DNA from: Stomoxys calcitrans
Taxonomy: Eukaryota > Arthropoda > Insecta > Diptera > Muscidae
Direction of reading: 5' to 3'
NCBI RefSeq assembly: GCF_963082655.1
Contig: NC_081553.1
Location: 230,713,260 to 230,777,259 of the forward strand
Length of the DNA: 64,000 nt
In this document: in pieces, positions 11,027-20,849 of the stretch
Numbering within the stretch: position 1 is the stretch's first letter
Layout of the letters: each line of letters opens with the position of its first letter
Made by a program: the position numbers and the translations under genes
The notes under the pieces: generated by a model
What the model was told of the DNA's origin: nothing
Seen by the model: only the letters and a program-made list of their open reading frames with translations
Database searches by the model: none

Positions 11027-12592
11027 CAAGTCAACGGGTGTTAAGTTCGGTCGGGCTGAACTTTGGATACCCACCACCTCGGGTATATTTATATAAACCA
11101 CCTTTGGTCATAATCCGGTGAAAATTTTATAATTTTTGCCCCCCCCAGCAGCTATATCGAAATATGGTCCGATTTGGACCAAATTCGACACGGACATTGA
11201 GTGGTCTAATAAGTACAAGTCATTGTTCAATTTTGTAGAACAAGAATTGATTTTTTGGTAGCCATATCCAAATATAGACCGATCTGAACCATATTCGTTA
11301 TGGACGTCGAAAAGCCGAACATAGGTCACCGTGTCAAATTTCAGCGAAATCGGATTATAAATGTGCCTTATATGGGCCCAGGACTTTAAGTCGAGAGATC
11401 GGTCTATATGGCAGCAATTTCCAAATCTGGACGGATCTGGGCCAAAATGAAGAGGGATGTCGAAGGGCATTACACAACTCACTGTCCGAAATTTCAGCGA
11501 AATCTGCGCCTTTTATGGGCCCAAAACCTTAAATCGAGAGATCGGTCTATATGGCAGCTATATGCAAATCTTGATCGATCTAGCCCAAATTGCAGAAATA
11601 TGTCGAGGGGCTTAACTTAACTCACTGTCCCAAATTTCGACGACATCGGACAATAAATGTGCCTTTTAGAGGCTCAAAAACTTAAATCGAGAGCAGCAGC
11701 TATATCCAAATCTGGACCGATCTGGACCATATTGCAGAAGGTTTTCGAAGAGCCTAACGCAAATCACTCTCCCAAATTTCGAATTCGAATTCGGTAAATG
11801 AATGCGGCTTTTATGGGCCCAAGATCTTAAATCGAAAGATCGGTCTATATGGCAGCTTTATTCAAATCTGGAGCGATTTGAGCCAAATTAAAGAAGAATG
11901 TTTAAGGGCCTAACACAACACACTGCCCCAAATTTCGGCGAAATCGGATAATGAGCGCGCCTTTTATGGGCCCAACATCTTAAATCGAGAGATCGGTCTA
12001 TATGGCTGCTATATCGAAATCTGGACCGATCTGGGCCAAATTGGAGAAGGATGTCGAAAGGGCCTAACACAACACACTGTACCAAACTTCAGCAAAATCG
12101 GATAATAAATGTGGCTTTTACGGGCTTAAGTCCCCAAAACGGCGGATCGGTCTATATGGCAGCTATAACCAAATCTGGAGCGATTTGAGTCAAATTAAAG
12201 AAGCATGTCGATTGGTCTAACACAACTCTCTGTCCCAAATTTCAGCAAAATCGGATGATAAATGTGGCTTTTATGGGCCTACGACCCTAAATCGGCGGAT
12301 CGGTCTATATGGGAGCTATATCAAGATATAATCCGATATAGCCCATCTTCAAACTTGACCTGCTTATGGACAAGAAGAGAATCTGTGCATAGTTTCAGCT
12401 CAATATCTCTATTCTTAAAGACTGTAGCGTGATTTCACAAACAGACGGACGGACATTGGAAGACCGTCTTAAATTTTTACGCTGATCAAGAATATATATA
12501 CTTTATAGGTTCGGAAATGGATATTTCAATGTGTTGCAAACGGAATGACAAACTGAATGTAGTCCCATCCTTCGGGGGTGGGTATAAAAGGA
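11027..12592 (+). repeat. family C dispersed repeat, full length
   Basis: It begins 'acaagtcaacgggtgttaag' and a 'gttcggtcgggctgaac' hairpin, then 'tacccaccacctcgggtat'. About seven tandem units of roughly 150-170 bp follow, each with 'gagatcggtctatatggcag', 'ccgatctgggccaaatt' and 'cactgtcccaaatttc'. It ends 'acagacggacggacattgg', 'tcccatccttcgggggtggg' and 'tataaaa'. It stops about 28 bp from the stop codon of the next gene. Reading frames inside are repeat translations. Confidence 0.8.
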
Positions 12593-12615
12593 AACAAACA
12601 TCTATGTTACATGAA

Positions 12616-12621
12616 TTTATT
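12616..12621 (-). promoter_or_regulatory. AATAAA poly(A) signal overlapping the stop codon
   Basis: On the minus strand the stop TAA (12622-12620) shares bases with AATAAA (12621-12616). The next downstream sequence is a family C repeat, so the 3' UTR is probably only 15-30 nt. Confidence 0.5.
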
Positions 12622-13552
12622 AAAATAGTATCTTTGATTTCTTATAAACATCATATTTTCCTTTTTGCTCCAAATCATCATAGAATATATGATCCTGATA
12701 GATTTCATCACGATGGTACATATTTTGATAGCCTTTTGTCTTGAAGCCTTTTTTATATTTATTGGATTCCACAAAAAACTTTTCACTTTTTTCGGGTGCC
12801 CCACTGAATGTTTGACTGTGGCGTTGCTTTTGCAGTTTATTTAGTGCATCTTTAGTGCCCAGATACTTTAAAGGGCTGTTGCTCACTTGTTGATGGTGTT
12901 CTGATTTTGTTTCGGAATCATTAGATTTTTCCTTGGAATCATTATGTTCCAAGTGTTGTTCGGGTTGTTTTACTATTTTAGGTTTTAAGGATGAACTAAA
13001 GGGCAGCGAATCTTCTAACTCCCTGTTTAAGTTGAATTTTTCGGGTGCCAAGGATTTAGGGCTGTTCAGAAACACTCGCACATTGGTGGCTTTATATTGT
13101 TCTTTAATCTCAGTCTTTGGCCTCTTATAATAATCTTTTCTTTTATAGGGTTTTAGATACACTTTTTGAGGATTTCTTTTTTTAATCTTAATCCATTTTA
13201 CTTCCTTTGGAGGCTTTAGTAGACGATGCTCGGCTTTGACCCTAGAACCGTACTTCTCTTCTGACAAAGTTTTTCGGGCAGGTGTTTGCTCTTGCTCTCT
13301 GTGATTCTGGTATTTGCCTATTATTTCACAGATTTCCATATCCTCTGGCTTGGGTATATTCAGTGAAGACTTGAAGGGACACTGAAGTACAAAGTATTCC
13401 TCCGAAGTATTACTACGACGCACTGCAGCTATGGGCAAACGATAATACGAATGCAAATTTCTCTCCACAATAATGCTTTGCACAATCACCAATTGTTGCA
13501 TGATGATGTTCACCAAGATTTTCAAAGAGACTGCCAGCAATGCCTTGGACAT
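12620..13552 (-). CDS. basic, low-complexity, probably secreted protein (310 aa)
   Basis: This is an uninterrupted frame of 310 codons on the minus strand with strongly gene-like composition. Residues 1 to about 27 are hydrophobic and look like a signal peptide or anchor (KILVNIIMQQLVIVQS). Residues 30-75 are the only well-mixed segment. From about 85 to 265 the chain is rich in Lys, Glu, Pro and Ser and is probably disordered. The C-terminus (about 274-293) carries GYQNMYHRDEIYQDHIFYDD, followed by a Gly/Tyr/Lys tail. From memory this Gly-Tyr...His-Arg-Asp-Glu...Phe-Tyr-Asp pattern resembles arthropod secreted proteins of the DUF4779 type; I cannot confirm it. Molecular function is unknown, and a cuticle or extracellular role is only a guess. 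The start is the first ATG of the frame. The stop codon overlaps an AATAAA, so the 3' UTR is minimal. It has the same strand as the takeout genes, starting 3.4 kb beyond the end of copy 1. Confidence 0.75.
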   Translation of the reverse strand: MSKALLAVSLKILVNIIMQQLVIVQSIIVERNLHSYYRLPIAAVRRSNTSEEYFVLQCPFKSSLNIPKPEDMEICEIIGKYQNHREQEQTPARKTLSEEKYGSRVKAEHRLLKPPKEVKWIKIKKRNPQKVYLKPYKRKDYYKRPKTEIKEQYKATNVRVFLNSPKSLAPEKFNLNRELEDSLPFSSSLKPKIVKQPEQHLEHNDSKEKSNDSETKSEHHQQVSNSPLKYLGTKDALNKLQKQRHSQTFSGAPEKSEKFFVESNKYKKGFKTKGYQNMYHRDEIYQDHIFYDDLEQKGKYDVYKKSKILF

Positions 13553-13604
13553 CGTAACTCTACCAACTGTTACTATAGACTTGAGCTAGTGTTGTAAATG
13601 TTTG

Positions 13605-13616
13605 CGATTTTTATGT
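13605..13616 (-). promoter_or_regulatory. weak TATA-like element of the 12620-13552 gene
   Basis: The minus strand has 'acataaaaatcg' about 55-65 nt before the ATG, a suitable place for a core promoter, but the match is only partial. Confidence 0.3.
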
Positions 13617-14079
13617 TTTGTTGCAATTCATGATCATGGCAAGATCCATTGAACTAATTGAATGGGGAGCTTTTTGCTCCAAACTGAGGGAAGTAACACT
13701 TCAATGATTTTTCGCTTCAATGTTGGTCTTCATGATACAAGAATGCCTGGTTGCATAATAATGGATTTTGTGGTTCAATTTTAGATTAATGTTGCTTTCG
13801 TTTATTTGGTTTTGTTTTTTCAGCACGAAGCATTAAGCCAGCTAGAGAGGAGAAAGCAAGGTTTTTTAATTTGTTTGAAAACTTTTAAAACAATTTAATT
13901 GGGAGATAGATAGGAACTAGAGGAATCTTGACAAGTATAAAGTAAAATATTAATAGGGTTTGATATCTTACCAAGAAATTCCCAAACATTGGGTATTCCC
14001 CAGGTAAATTCCCAAATAATACCAAATATATGGGAATTTATTGGTTAGATGTGCATTTCTTTCTATTAACCAGTAAGGA
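13617..14079. other. upstream region of the 12620-13552 gene, nothing specific recognised
   Basis: AT-rich sequence without gene-like frames. It may contain the promoter-proximal region of the minus-strand gene. Confidence 0.35.
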
Positions 14080-14409
14080 AAGGCAAAAGTCGGTCGGATC
14101 CGACTATATATTACCCTACACCATCTAGTCTACGTACTACTTATAATATAAAGAACTTATCTCCAAGTCTAGTCAGACTTTAATTTTGCACACCTATAAA
14201 ATATAGAATAGAACCTTGTAAGATTTTCTTACGATAAAACAAAAATTGTGGATTTCTACAGCCTTAAAAAGTCATATCGGCTTAAAGATATATATATGGA
14301 GCAATATCTAAATCTGGGACGTCAAATATAATATCTCACGCCCAATATTGTAGAGATCTGACCAAAATTGTAGGTTCTTCTGTATTAAAAGTCCATATCG
14401 GATGAAATA
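14080..14409 (+). repeat. family F dispersed repeat, left part
   Basis: It begins 'cagtaaggaaaggcaaaagt' with 'cggtcggatccgac' (hairpin-forming) and 'tatattaccctacacc'. Units with 'taaaaagtcatatcggctt' and 'gatatatatatggagc' follow. The same end type occurs at 35620-35770. It is interrupted by the MITE at 14410. Confidence 0.65.
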
Positions 14410-14646
14410 TTGGGTTGCCCAAAAAGTAATTGCGGATTTTTTAAAAGAAAGTAAATGTATTTTTAATAAAACTTAGAATGAACTTTAATCAAATATACTT
14501 TTTTTAAACTTTTTTTCTAAAGCAAGCTAAAAGTAACAGCTGATAGCTGACAGAAGAAAGAATGCAATTACAGAGTCACAAGCTGTGAAAAAAATTATCA
14601 GCGCCGACTGTATGAAAAATCCGCAATTACTTTTTGGGCAACCCAA
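14410..14646. mobile_element. 237-bp mariner-type MITE with TIRs of about 31 bp
   Basis: The ends are perfect inverted repeats (TTGGGTTGCCCAAAAAGTAA continuing through TTGCGGATTTTT), with TA on each side (14408-14409 and 14647-14648). The interior has no coding capacity. It splits a family F repeat, so it is younger than that repeat. Termini and TA target site fit the IS630-Tc1-mariner superfamily. Confidence 0.9.
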
Positions 14647-14648
14647 TA

Positions 14649-15147
14649 TATATATATGGGAGCTATATTAGATATAGACAAAATTGTGGCTTCTGTAGCC
14701 TTAAAAGACCATATCAGATGAAACATATATATGGGAACTAATCTAAATTTGTACCGATTGTGATGGAATTTGACACACATATGTAGGTGTCAAATACATC
14801 ACATCGTTCAAAATTTTGTAAAAATCGTACCGAAATTGTGGCTTCTACAACCTTAAAAGGCCATATCGGATGAAAGATATATATGGGTGCTATATCTAAA
14901 TCTGAACCGATTTTTTCCAAAATTCGTCCAAGCATTCGTCCTTGGGCCAAAGAAATTACATGTGCAAAATTTCATGACAATCGGACAATAAATGCAAATT
15001 TTACCTTGATCACAAGAATACATGGACATAAAGACGGACCGACGGACCGACGGACATAGCTAAATTGAATCAGGAAGTGATTCGAAGCCGATCGGTATAC
15101 TTAACAATGGGTCAGGCTCTTCTCCTTCTTAGCGTTGTTTGCAACAT
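14649..15147 (+). repeat. family F repeat, right part
   Basis: 'gaaagatatatatgggtgct', 'atctaaatctgaaccgattt', 'acaagaatacatggacat' and 'cgacggacatagctaaat' continue the repeat broken by the MITE. The same arrangement occurs at 31740-32380. Confidence 0.7.
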
Positions 15148-15470
15148 GCACAATGCAAAAATTGCAAATTTTGCCCATGAACATTCCACTAAGGAACAGG
15201 GGCAAACTTCTCACATATCAATGAGTGCAGTCCGAGTCAAGTTTAAAGCTCAATGATAAGGGGCCTCCTTTTTATAGCCAAGTCCGAACGGCGTGCTGCA
15301 GTGCGAAACCTCTTTGGAGAGAAGTTTTACATGGCATAGTACCTCACAAATGTTGCCAGCATTAGGAGGGGAAACCACCGCTGAAATTTTTTTTCTGATG
15401 GTCTCGCCAGGTTTCGAACCTAGGCGTTCAGCGTCATAGCGTCGGTAACCTCTGCGCTACGGTGACCTCC
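15148..15470 (-). mobile_element. tRNA-derived SINE
   Basis: This is a nearly complete minus-orientation copy: tail 'catgaacattccactaagg', body 'acctcacaaatgttgccagc', and tRNA-like head with B box (rc of 'ggtttcgaacctaggc') and 'acctctgcgctacggtga'. It sits between a family F and a family A repeat. Confidence 0.8.
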
Positions 15471-16110
15471 TTCGATTTGGCTGAAAGGATGGCAAAGGAT
15501 GATGAGTAAGGATTGCAATGCTATTGGATCTATACCAAGTTATAAACCCGTTTGTGGCCATACTTGGTTTGGCTGTTGGAAACCAAACTGGAAGTCTTTG
15601 TGCAGCAATTTCAGCAAAATCGTATAATAAATGCGGTTTATATAGGAGCTATATCAGGTCTCTAACAGATTTAGAACATACTTGGCACAGTTGTTGGAAG
15701 TCAAATCGGATAATAATTACGCCCTCTAGCGGCTCAAGAAGTCAAGATCCGAGATCGGTTTATATGGGTGCTATATGAGGTTATAAATCGATTTACACCA
15801 TACTTGGCACAGTTGTTGGAAGTCATAACAAAACACATCATGCAAAATTTCAGCAAAATCGGATAATTATTGCGCCCTCTATATGCTCAAGAAATCAAGA
15901 TCCGATATCGGTTTAAAAGGAAGGTATACCAAAACATGGACCGATATGGGCCATTAACATTCCCAACTTCTCCTTCGAAAGCTACCGTGCTTTCGATAGA
16001 CTAGATCGACTTAAAATATAAAGTAGATCAAGAATATATATACTTTGTTGGGTCTCAGATCAATATTTCGATGTGTTAAAAACGAAATGATCCTATGGTG
16101 GAGGGTATAA
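15471..16110 (+). repeat. family A repeat
   Basis: Tandem 'cggtttatatgggtgctata' and 'cacagttgttggaagtca' units end with 'tatatatactttgttggg' and 'gatcctatggtggagggtat'. The left terminal hairpin is absent, probably replaced by the SINE. Confidence 0.7.
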
Positions 16111-16179
16111 AAAGCAAATCTAAGTTGGGAAATCCGTGCTACATGCAAAATCCTTAATTGTTTTCCAAATCACGAATCT

Positions 16180-16760
16180 TAGTTGGTCTAGTATTGTGTC
16201 TTAGCCGCTATATTGGCTGATCTTCATACTTAAAGTCTTGAGCCAATAAATTGGTTATTTACATCCAAATTCGATGGAATTTGGCATGGTGAGTTCTGGT
16301 AGACCTATAGCCATTCCAGTGGGGTCTACCCGAACTCACTGTGACAAATTTCATAGAAATCGGGTAATAAATGGGTCTTTTATGGCCTTAATACCTTATA
16401 TCGGGAAATCGGGCGATCGGTCTATGGGGCAGCTATATCCAAATATGGTCCGATCCGGGCCACTTTTGACAGGAATGGATGGGGATTAACAGAACTCACT
16501 GTGCCAAATTGCATCGAAGTCGGGTAATAAATGAATCTTTTATGGCCTTAATACCTTATATCGGGAGATCGGGCGGTCAATCCATAGGACAGCTTTATCC
16601 AAATATGGCCAGATCTGGACCACACTTCACAGGAATGGGTAGGGGTCAACCAGAACTAACTGTGCCAAATTTCATTGATGATCGGATGAAAAATTACCAA
16701 TTTTTTGCCTGAAGATTTTATGTCGGCAAATAGGTCTTAATAGCGGTCATATATAACTAA
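16180..16760 (+). repeat. diverged family C repeat with three tandem units
   Basis: Units of about 170 bp share 'cgaactcactgtgacaaatt', 'gggtaataaatg', 'ccttatatcggga(a/g)atcggg' and 'gcagctatatccaaatatgg'. Confidence 0.6.
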
Positions 16761-16997
16761 ATTCCGATTTTGTTAGATCAGATGGTCAAGTTTATGTACA
16801 AAGAATACAAAATCATAAAAAAAATTTTTAGAAATTATTTTTATACCCAACATATCTGCAAAATCATAAAAACGCAGCTTTTGAGTATATATGGGTACTT
16901 ACCCGGGTATTTACCCGAATTCACCCGATTTAGCGGGTAAATATCATCTTCCATCTCTAGTCATAAACAAAAAACAAACTCTTTTATTTGCCATAGA

Positions 16998-17003
16998 TTT
17001 ATT
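16998..17003 (-). promoter_or_regulatory. AATAAA overlapping the stop codon of takeout copy 1
   Basis: GAA-TAA-ATC contains AATAAA on the minus strand, so the poly(A) signal shares the stop codon. Confidence 0.5.
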
Positions 17004-20000
17004 CAGCATAAAAGTCATCATAAGAAAGTTCATTAAGCACTCCAGATGTAATATTGGTGTACACGCTGGCTAGGGCAGTGTTTATGCCATCACTCATTTC
17101 ATTCCAGACATCTCTCCAGTTGTCATTAAGAACTTTGTTCAAGGTATCTGTAAGCACCTGACTGCCTCTTACCAAATTTTCCATGTTTACAAAGAACCTG
17201 CAATTATATGCAAAAGAAGTTTTATTTAAACGTTTATACCTAAAACAAAATATACTGCCAAAACCACAGCTGTTTTTCCTGTATAAAAACAGCTGATACA
17301 GTGACAACAAGTTTGTCTCAGGGTTCACTTAAAAATGTTAAGTCACTTGCCCAAAGCAAAAAAAAAAATCTAAATTACATTCCTGTGGAGTTGGAAGTTT
17401 AATTTAAATGTTTATACTTAAAACAAAATATTCTGCCAAAACCACAAACTTTCTGTCACTCGGTTCGTTCATGGTACAATTAAGAGGTAGGGTCATTAGC
17501 ACAACAACAAAAAACTACCACCAACAAAACTACCTTGAGTGATAAATCCCGTAAATTAAAATGTCAAAGTAATAGATTTAGAAATTTACTTTGTTTTACA
17601 ACTTATCTTCTAAAAATTTGTTTCATATTTGTATTTTCATCATTATGACACTCTTTTGTTGCTTGAATTGAATGCTGAACATTGTAGAAGTTATTGTCGA
17701 ATATTTCAGTCCATTCGGATCCTATGGTGGAGGGTATAAAAAATTTTATTCAACTGTTCGCATGACTTCACCTTATTAGTGCATCCTGGATTCGTTAATC
17801 AATACTTCAAATCAACTGGTTTCCATGTATAAAATCAGCTGATTTCGATAAATTGGCCAACGAATACAGTTACAAAAGGTTTGTGCCATTGTTCACTTTA
17901 AAAGATTACGTCACTTGCCCAACGCAAAAAAAATCAAATATACAATCCTGTGGGGATGGTGGCGCAAACTATGCTGTCAAACTTCTGTACTTTGTCATAT
18001 TGACATTCTAGTTTTTATGTGCATTATCATGTGCAGCAGCCATAAAATAAAAAAAAATGTGATTATAGGTGATTATATATGTGGGCTCCAGTGTAAACGT
18101 GGTATAACCCTGGCTAGTGGTTTTGGCGGAGTGTATCAATAAACTTGTGGGTTCTTCACACATAAAGATATGTCTAATGGTGATGCATTAAAAATTCTTC
18201 TTTCTTAGTTTTAAGAAAGTAAGACCCGATTCAGACTAGGTGATTTCACTTGCGGCAAGTTTCAGTTAGTAGGAGAAATAAAGGAATTAGTAATGGCTTC
18301 CTTATGTATGTATGTATATGTATCCTTTCCATATATCATCAAATTAATCTTCAAGTATCAAGAACCCATAAGACTGAAAATTATTGTACTTAAGAATAAC
18401 AAATGACTTAATTTCTTACTTTTTAGGCTTCATATCCACTTTTAGTTTCTCCAACTTGGCATAATTTTTACCATCTTTTCTCTTTTCAAAACTCAAGCGT
18501 CCCTTCATATGGAAGATGCAGTCGGTCATCTCAAAAGTTCCCTTGCCTTTGCCATCCAGAGATAAGAGTAAAATTTTACCATTTGTCTCATAATCGCCCA
18601 CGATCTTCATAAGTGGCACATAAATCTCTCCATCAATTATTTTGGGTTCCTTCGACCATCCTGTAGTATTGACAATAATCGAGTTTTCCAAGCCGTAACA
18701 TGTTAATTTCAAAAACTTGAAATTTAGCTGTATGGGCGAATCGCTTTTGGCACGTGACACAGTTACATTGGTCAGATTTATGGCAGATACGTTTGGCATA
18801 CCAAACTGAGGATTACCGTTGGGGAATTTTTGAAATAATTCCCTTATTTTATTCGCCACACAAACATTATCGTTGACCTTACATTTTTGTATGTCCGGAG
18901 CTGTATCGAAGAGAGATTGAAATTAAAAACAAAAAAATAAAAACGAGTCAAATTCGGCCTTATCCAATCTTATATGTATCCTTTTCCCCATAGAACGCGT
19001 TTGGCACGTTTATTTCATGATTAATAATAAGAGGTCATAACAGAGCATCACATGTCAGAACTTATAGTTAGATATGTGAGCTAAATCTGTTTTACCAATA
19101 TAAACCGATGTAGACCATACTTGAAACAAGCAATACTTGAAACATGTTACCGTAACGTTCGAAAAAATGAGGTGTTACACACGGTATATTGCAAATAATA
19201 CAAACTTGCCCTTTAACATTCCATTGAGAAAGAGTGGCAAACTTCCCACACATTAATGAGTGCTGTCAAATTCTAATCTAAGCTCAATAAAGGCCGAGTC
19301 CGAACGGCGTGCAGCATTGCGACACCTCTTTGGGGAGAAGTATTTTATGGATTCCGTATGGCATGGTTTTTCCCTCCAGCATTTGGAGGCAAAAAACATC
19401 AGCTGAAATTTTTTTGATTTTCCCGCTTGGATTCGAACAGCGTCAGGCGTTCAGCGTCATAGGCGGACATGCGCTACGGTGGCGTCCACACACGGAATAT
19501 TACACTAAGGAACAGGAGCAAACTTCTCACATATCAATGAGTGGAGTTCGATTCAAGTTTAAGCTCAATGATAAGGGGCCTTCTTTTTATAGCCGATTGC
19601 GACATCGGCTGAAAATTTTTTCTGATGGTCTCTCCAGGATTCGAACTCAGGCGTTCAGCGTCATAGGCGGACATGCTAGCCTCTGCGCTACTGAATATGG
19701 AGCTATTAAACCCCCATCCTAGGGTGGTGGAAGATAAAACAAATCACACACAGTGTACATAGCTGCTGCTGTACCAAAGAGAAAGCTGCTTCAAACTAAC
19801 GCTAGTGATGGCAGCATTTTTTCTGACCATAATGTCAAAAAATATTAATAAAGGATCACATTCCCAGCACCAAATGATGTCGTCTACAATGCGGCTGTGT
19901 CATATCATGACGAAGCGGCATAGACTTGTCATCTTTGGATCCGACTGAATATTGAACAGTAGCTGAATTTTCAAAGTGTCGTCCACCAATACACAATACC

Positions 20001-20334
20001 ATACAGCGTTATTGGGCCTGCAATTTCAGCGTACAGTTAGTGTACGATATGCGGATTAAGTCCCAGCGCTAATAGCCCTCTTGAAGGTGAATGGGGCAAG
20101 AGTTCTTGAATTTGTAAATCACAAAATAGCTTCTCCTAACAGCAAACGCGTTTACACATAAAAAGTAATTTGTTACATTTATATGTTATCTCCTATTAAC
20201 ATTTGCCTTTAAAATCTTGGTTTTTATCAAACAAATCACAATTTGCACTCACGTAATTGCCCGCTTTTACATTCAAATAACAATCCAAGCACAATCAGCA
20301 ACATAAATAAATGTTCGTACAGTTGTTTATGCAT
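16999..20334 (-). CDS. takeout/JHBP-family secreted protein, copy 1
   Basis: The minus-strand exons are 20334-20253, 18900-18420 and 17197-16999 (82, 481, 199 nt), giving 253 residues. Exon 1 encodes a signal peptide (hydrophobic core MLLIVLGLLFEC), ends in phase 1 and is followed by GTGAGT. An internal ATG at 20304 is an alternative start. Exon 2 has the paired N-terminal cysteines (IQKCKVNDNVC), a GMPNVSAINLTNVTV stretch, NTTGWSKEPK (likely N-glycosylated) and the ligand-barrel strands. Exon 3 encodes the C-terminal segment with MENLVRGSQVL, LNDNWRDVWNEM and LSYDDFYAE. Length and layout match haemolymph juvenile-hormone-binding/takeout proteins, extracellular carriers of hydrophobic ligands; the actual ligand is unknown. 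Splice sites are all GT/AG. Introns hold repeats and two SINE relics. It is the most downstream member of a four-gene tandem cluster. Confidence 0.88.
17211..17960 (-). repeat. intronic repeated blocks in takeout copy 1
   Basis: A segment including 'tttatacctaaaacaaaata', 'ctgccaaaaccaca' and 'aagtcacttgcccaa' occurs at 17225-17365. Parts recur at 17395-17450 and 17820-17960 with about 10-20% divergence. This looks like local duplication within intron 2 rather than a known transposon. Confidence 0.5.
18945..19195 (+). repeat. family A repeat relic in intron 1 of copy 1
   Basis: 'gagtcaaattcggccttatc', 'aatataaaccgatgtagacc' and 'atacttgaaaca' are decayed family A motifs. The matching right end ('cccccatcctagggtggtgg') lies at 19706-19740, after two SINE relics. 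Confidence 0.5.
19196..19480 (-). mobile_element. tRNA-derived SINE, decayed
   Basis: 'acattccattgagaaagag', 'ccgagtccgaacggcgtgc' and 'gcgttcagcgtcataggcgg' identify a diverged minus-orientation copy in intron 1 of takeout copy 1. Confidence 0.6.
19496..19692 (-). mobile_element. tRNA-derived SINE, internally deleted
   Basis: It follows the previous copy directly and lacks about 100 bp of body between 'ttttatagccgatt' and 'ctgatggtctctccaggatt'. The tRNA-like head is present ('cgttcagcgtcataggcgga'). Confidence 0.65.
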
Positions 20335-20420
20335 ATTTATTGCTAAATTCTAAATCTAAAAACGATCTTATGTCGAGTACGTAACAATTACAACTCAAGT
20401 ATGTCAGAAACACTGTTAAG

Positions 20421-20430
20421 TTTTTATATA
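20421..20430 (-). promoter_or_regulatory. TATA box of takeout copy 1
   Basis: The minus strand reads TATATAAAAA, about 90 nt before the ATG at 20334. This predicts transcription starting near 20395-20400. Confidence 0.6.
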
Positions 20431-20849
20431 TTTTTTCTTGATGAATACCACAAGTCGCAAAAGTAAGTCTGTATTTCAATATCTGTTTTTCTTTCCCCTA
20501 TAGCAAGAAGGCAACAAAGCAAAATCTATTTCTATTTTTCGTTTTATTTGCATTCATTTAACATTTGTTATAATAATTTATTGCCATAGAATAATTTTTA
20601 TACTCTACTGGACATTTCAATGCAAGAAGTCAAACTGTGCTTCTTATGCTGAACAACTAAAACCAGTAGTTGCTCGGCCGGGAGGAAACTTGTGCACCCT
20701 TTACCGCACTCATATAAAGCGATTAACAATTTTTTTAGAAGTGTTCTTTTTATGGACGGCTGAAGTCAAAGCAAATGTCCAGTTTAAAAAGTAACGCAAA
20801 ACAAGAGCATTTCAAACTTTGTAAACATATTTAAATTATATTAACATAC

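Noticed and set aside
12933..13130. 65-aa plus-strand frame
   Set aside because: It is antisense to the better-supported 310-aa gene.
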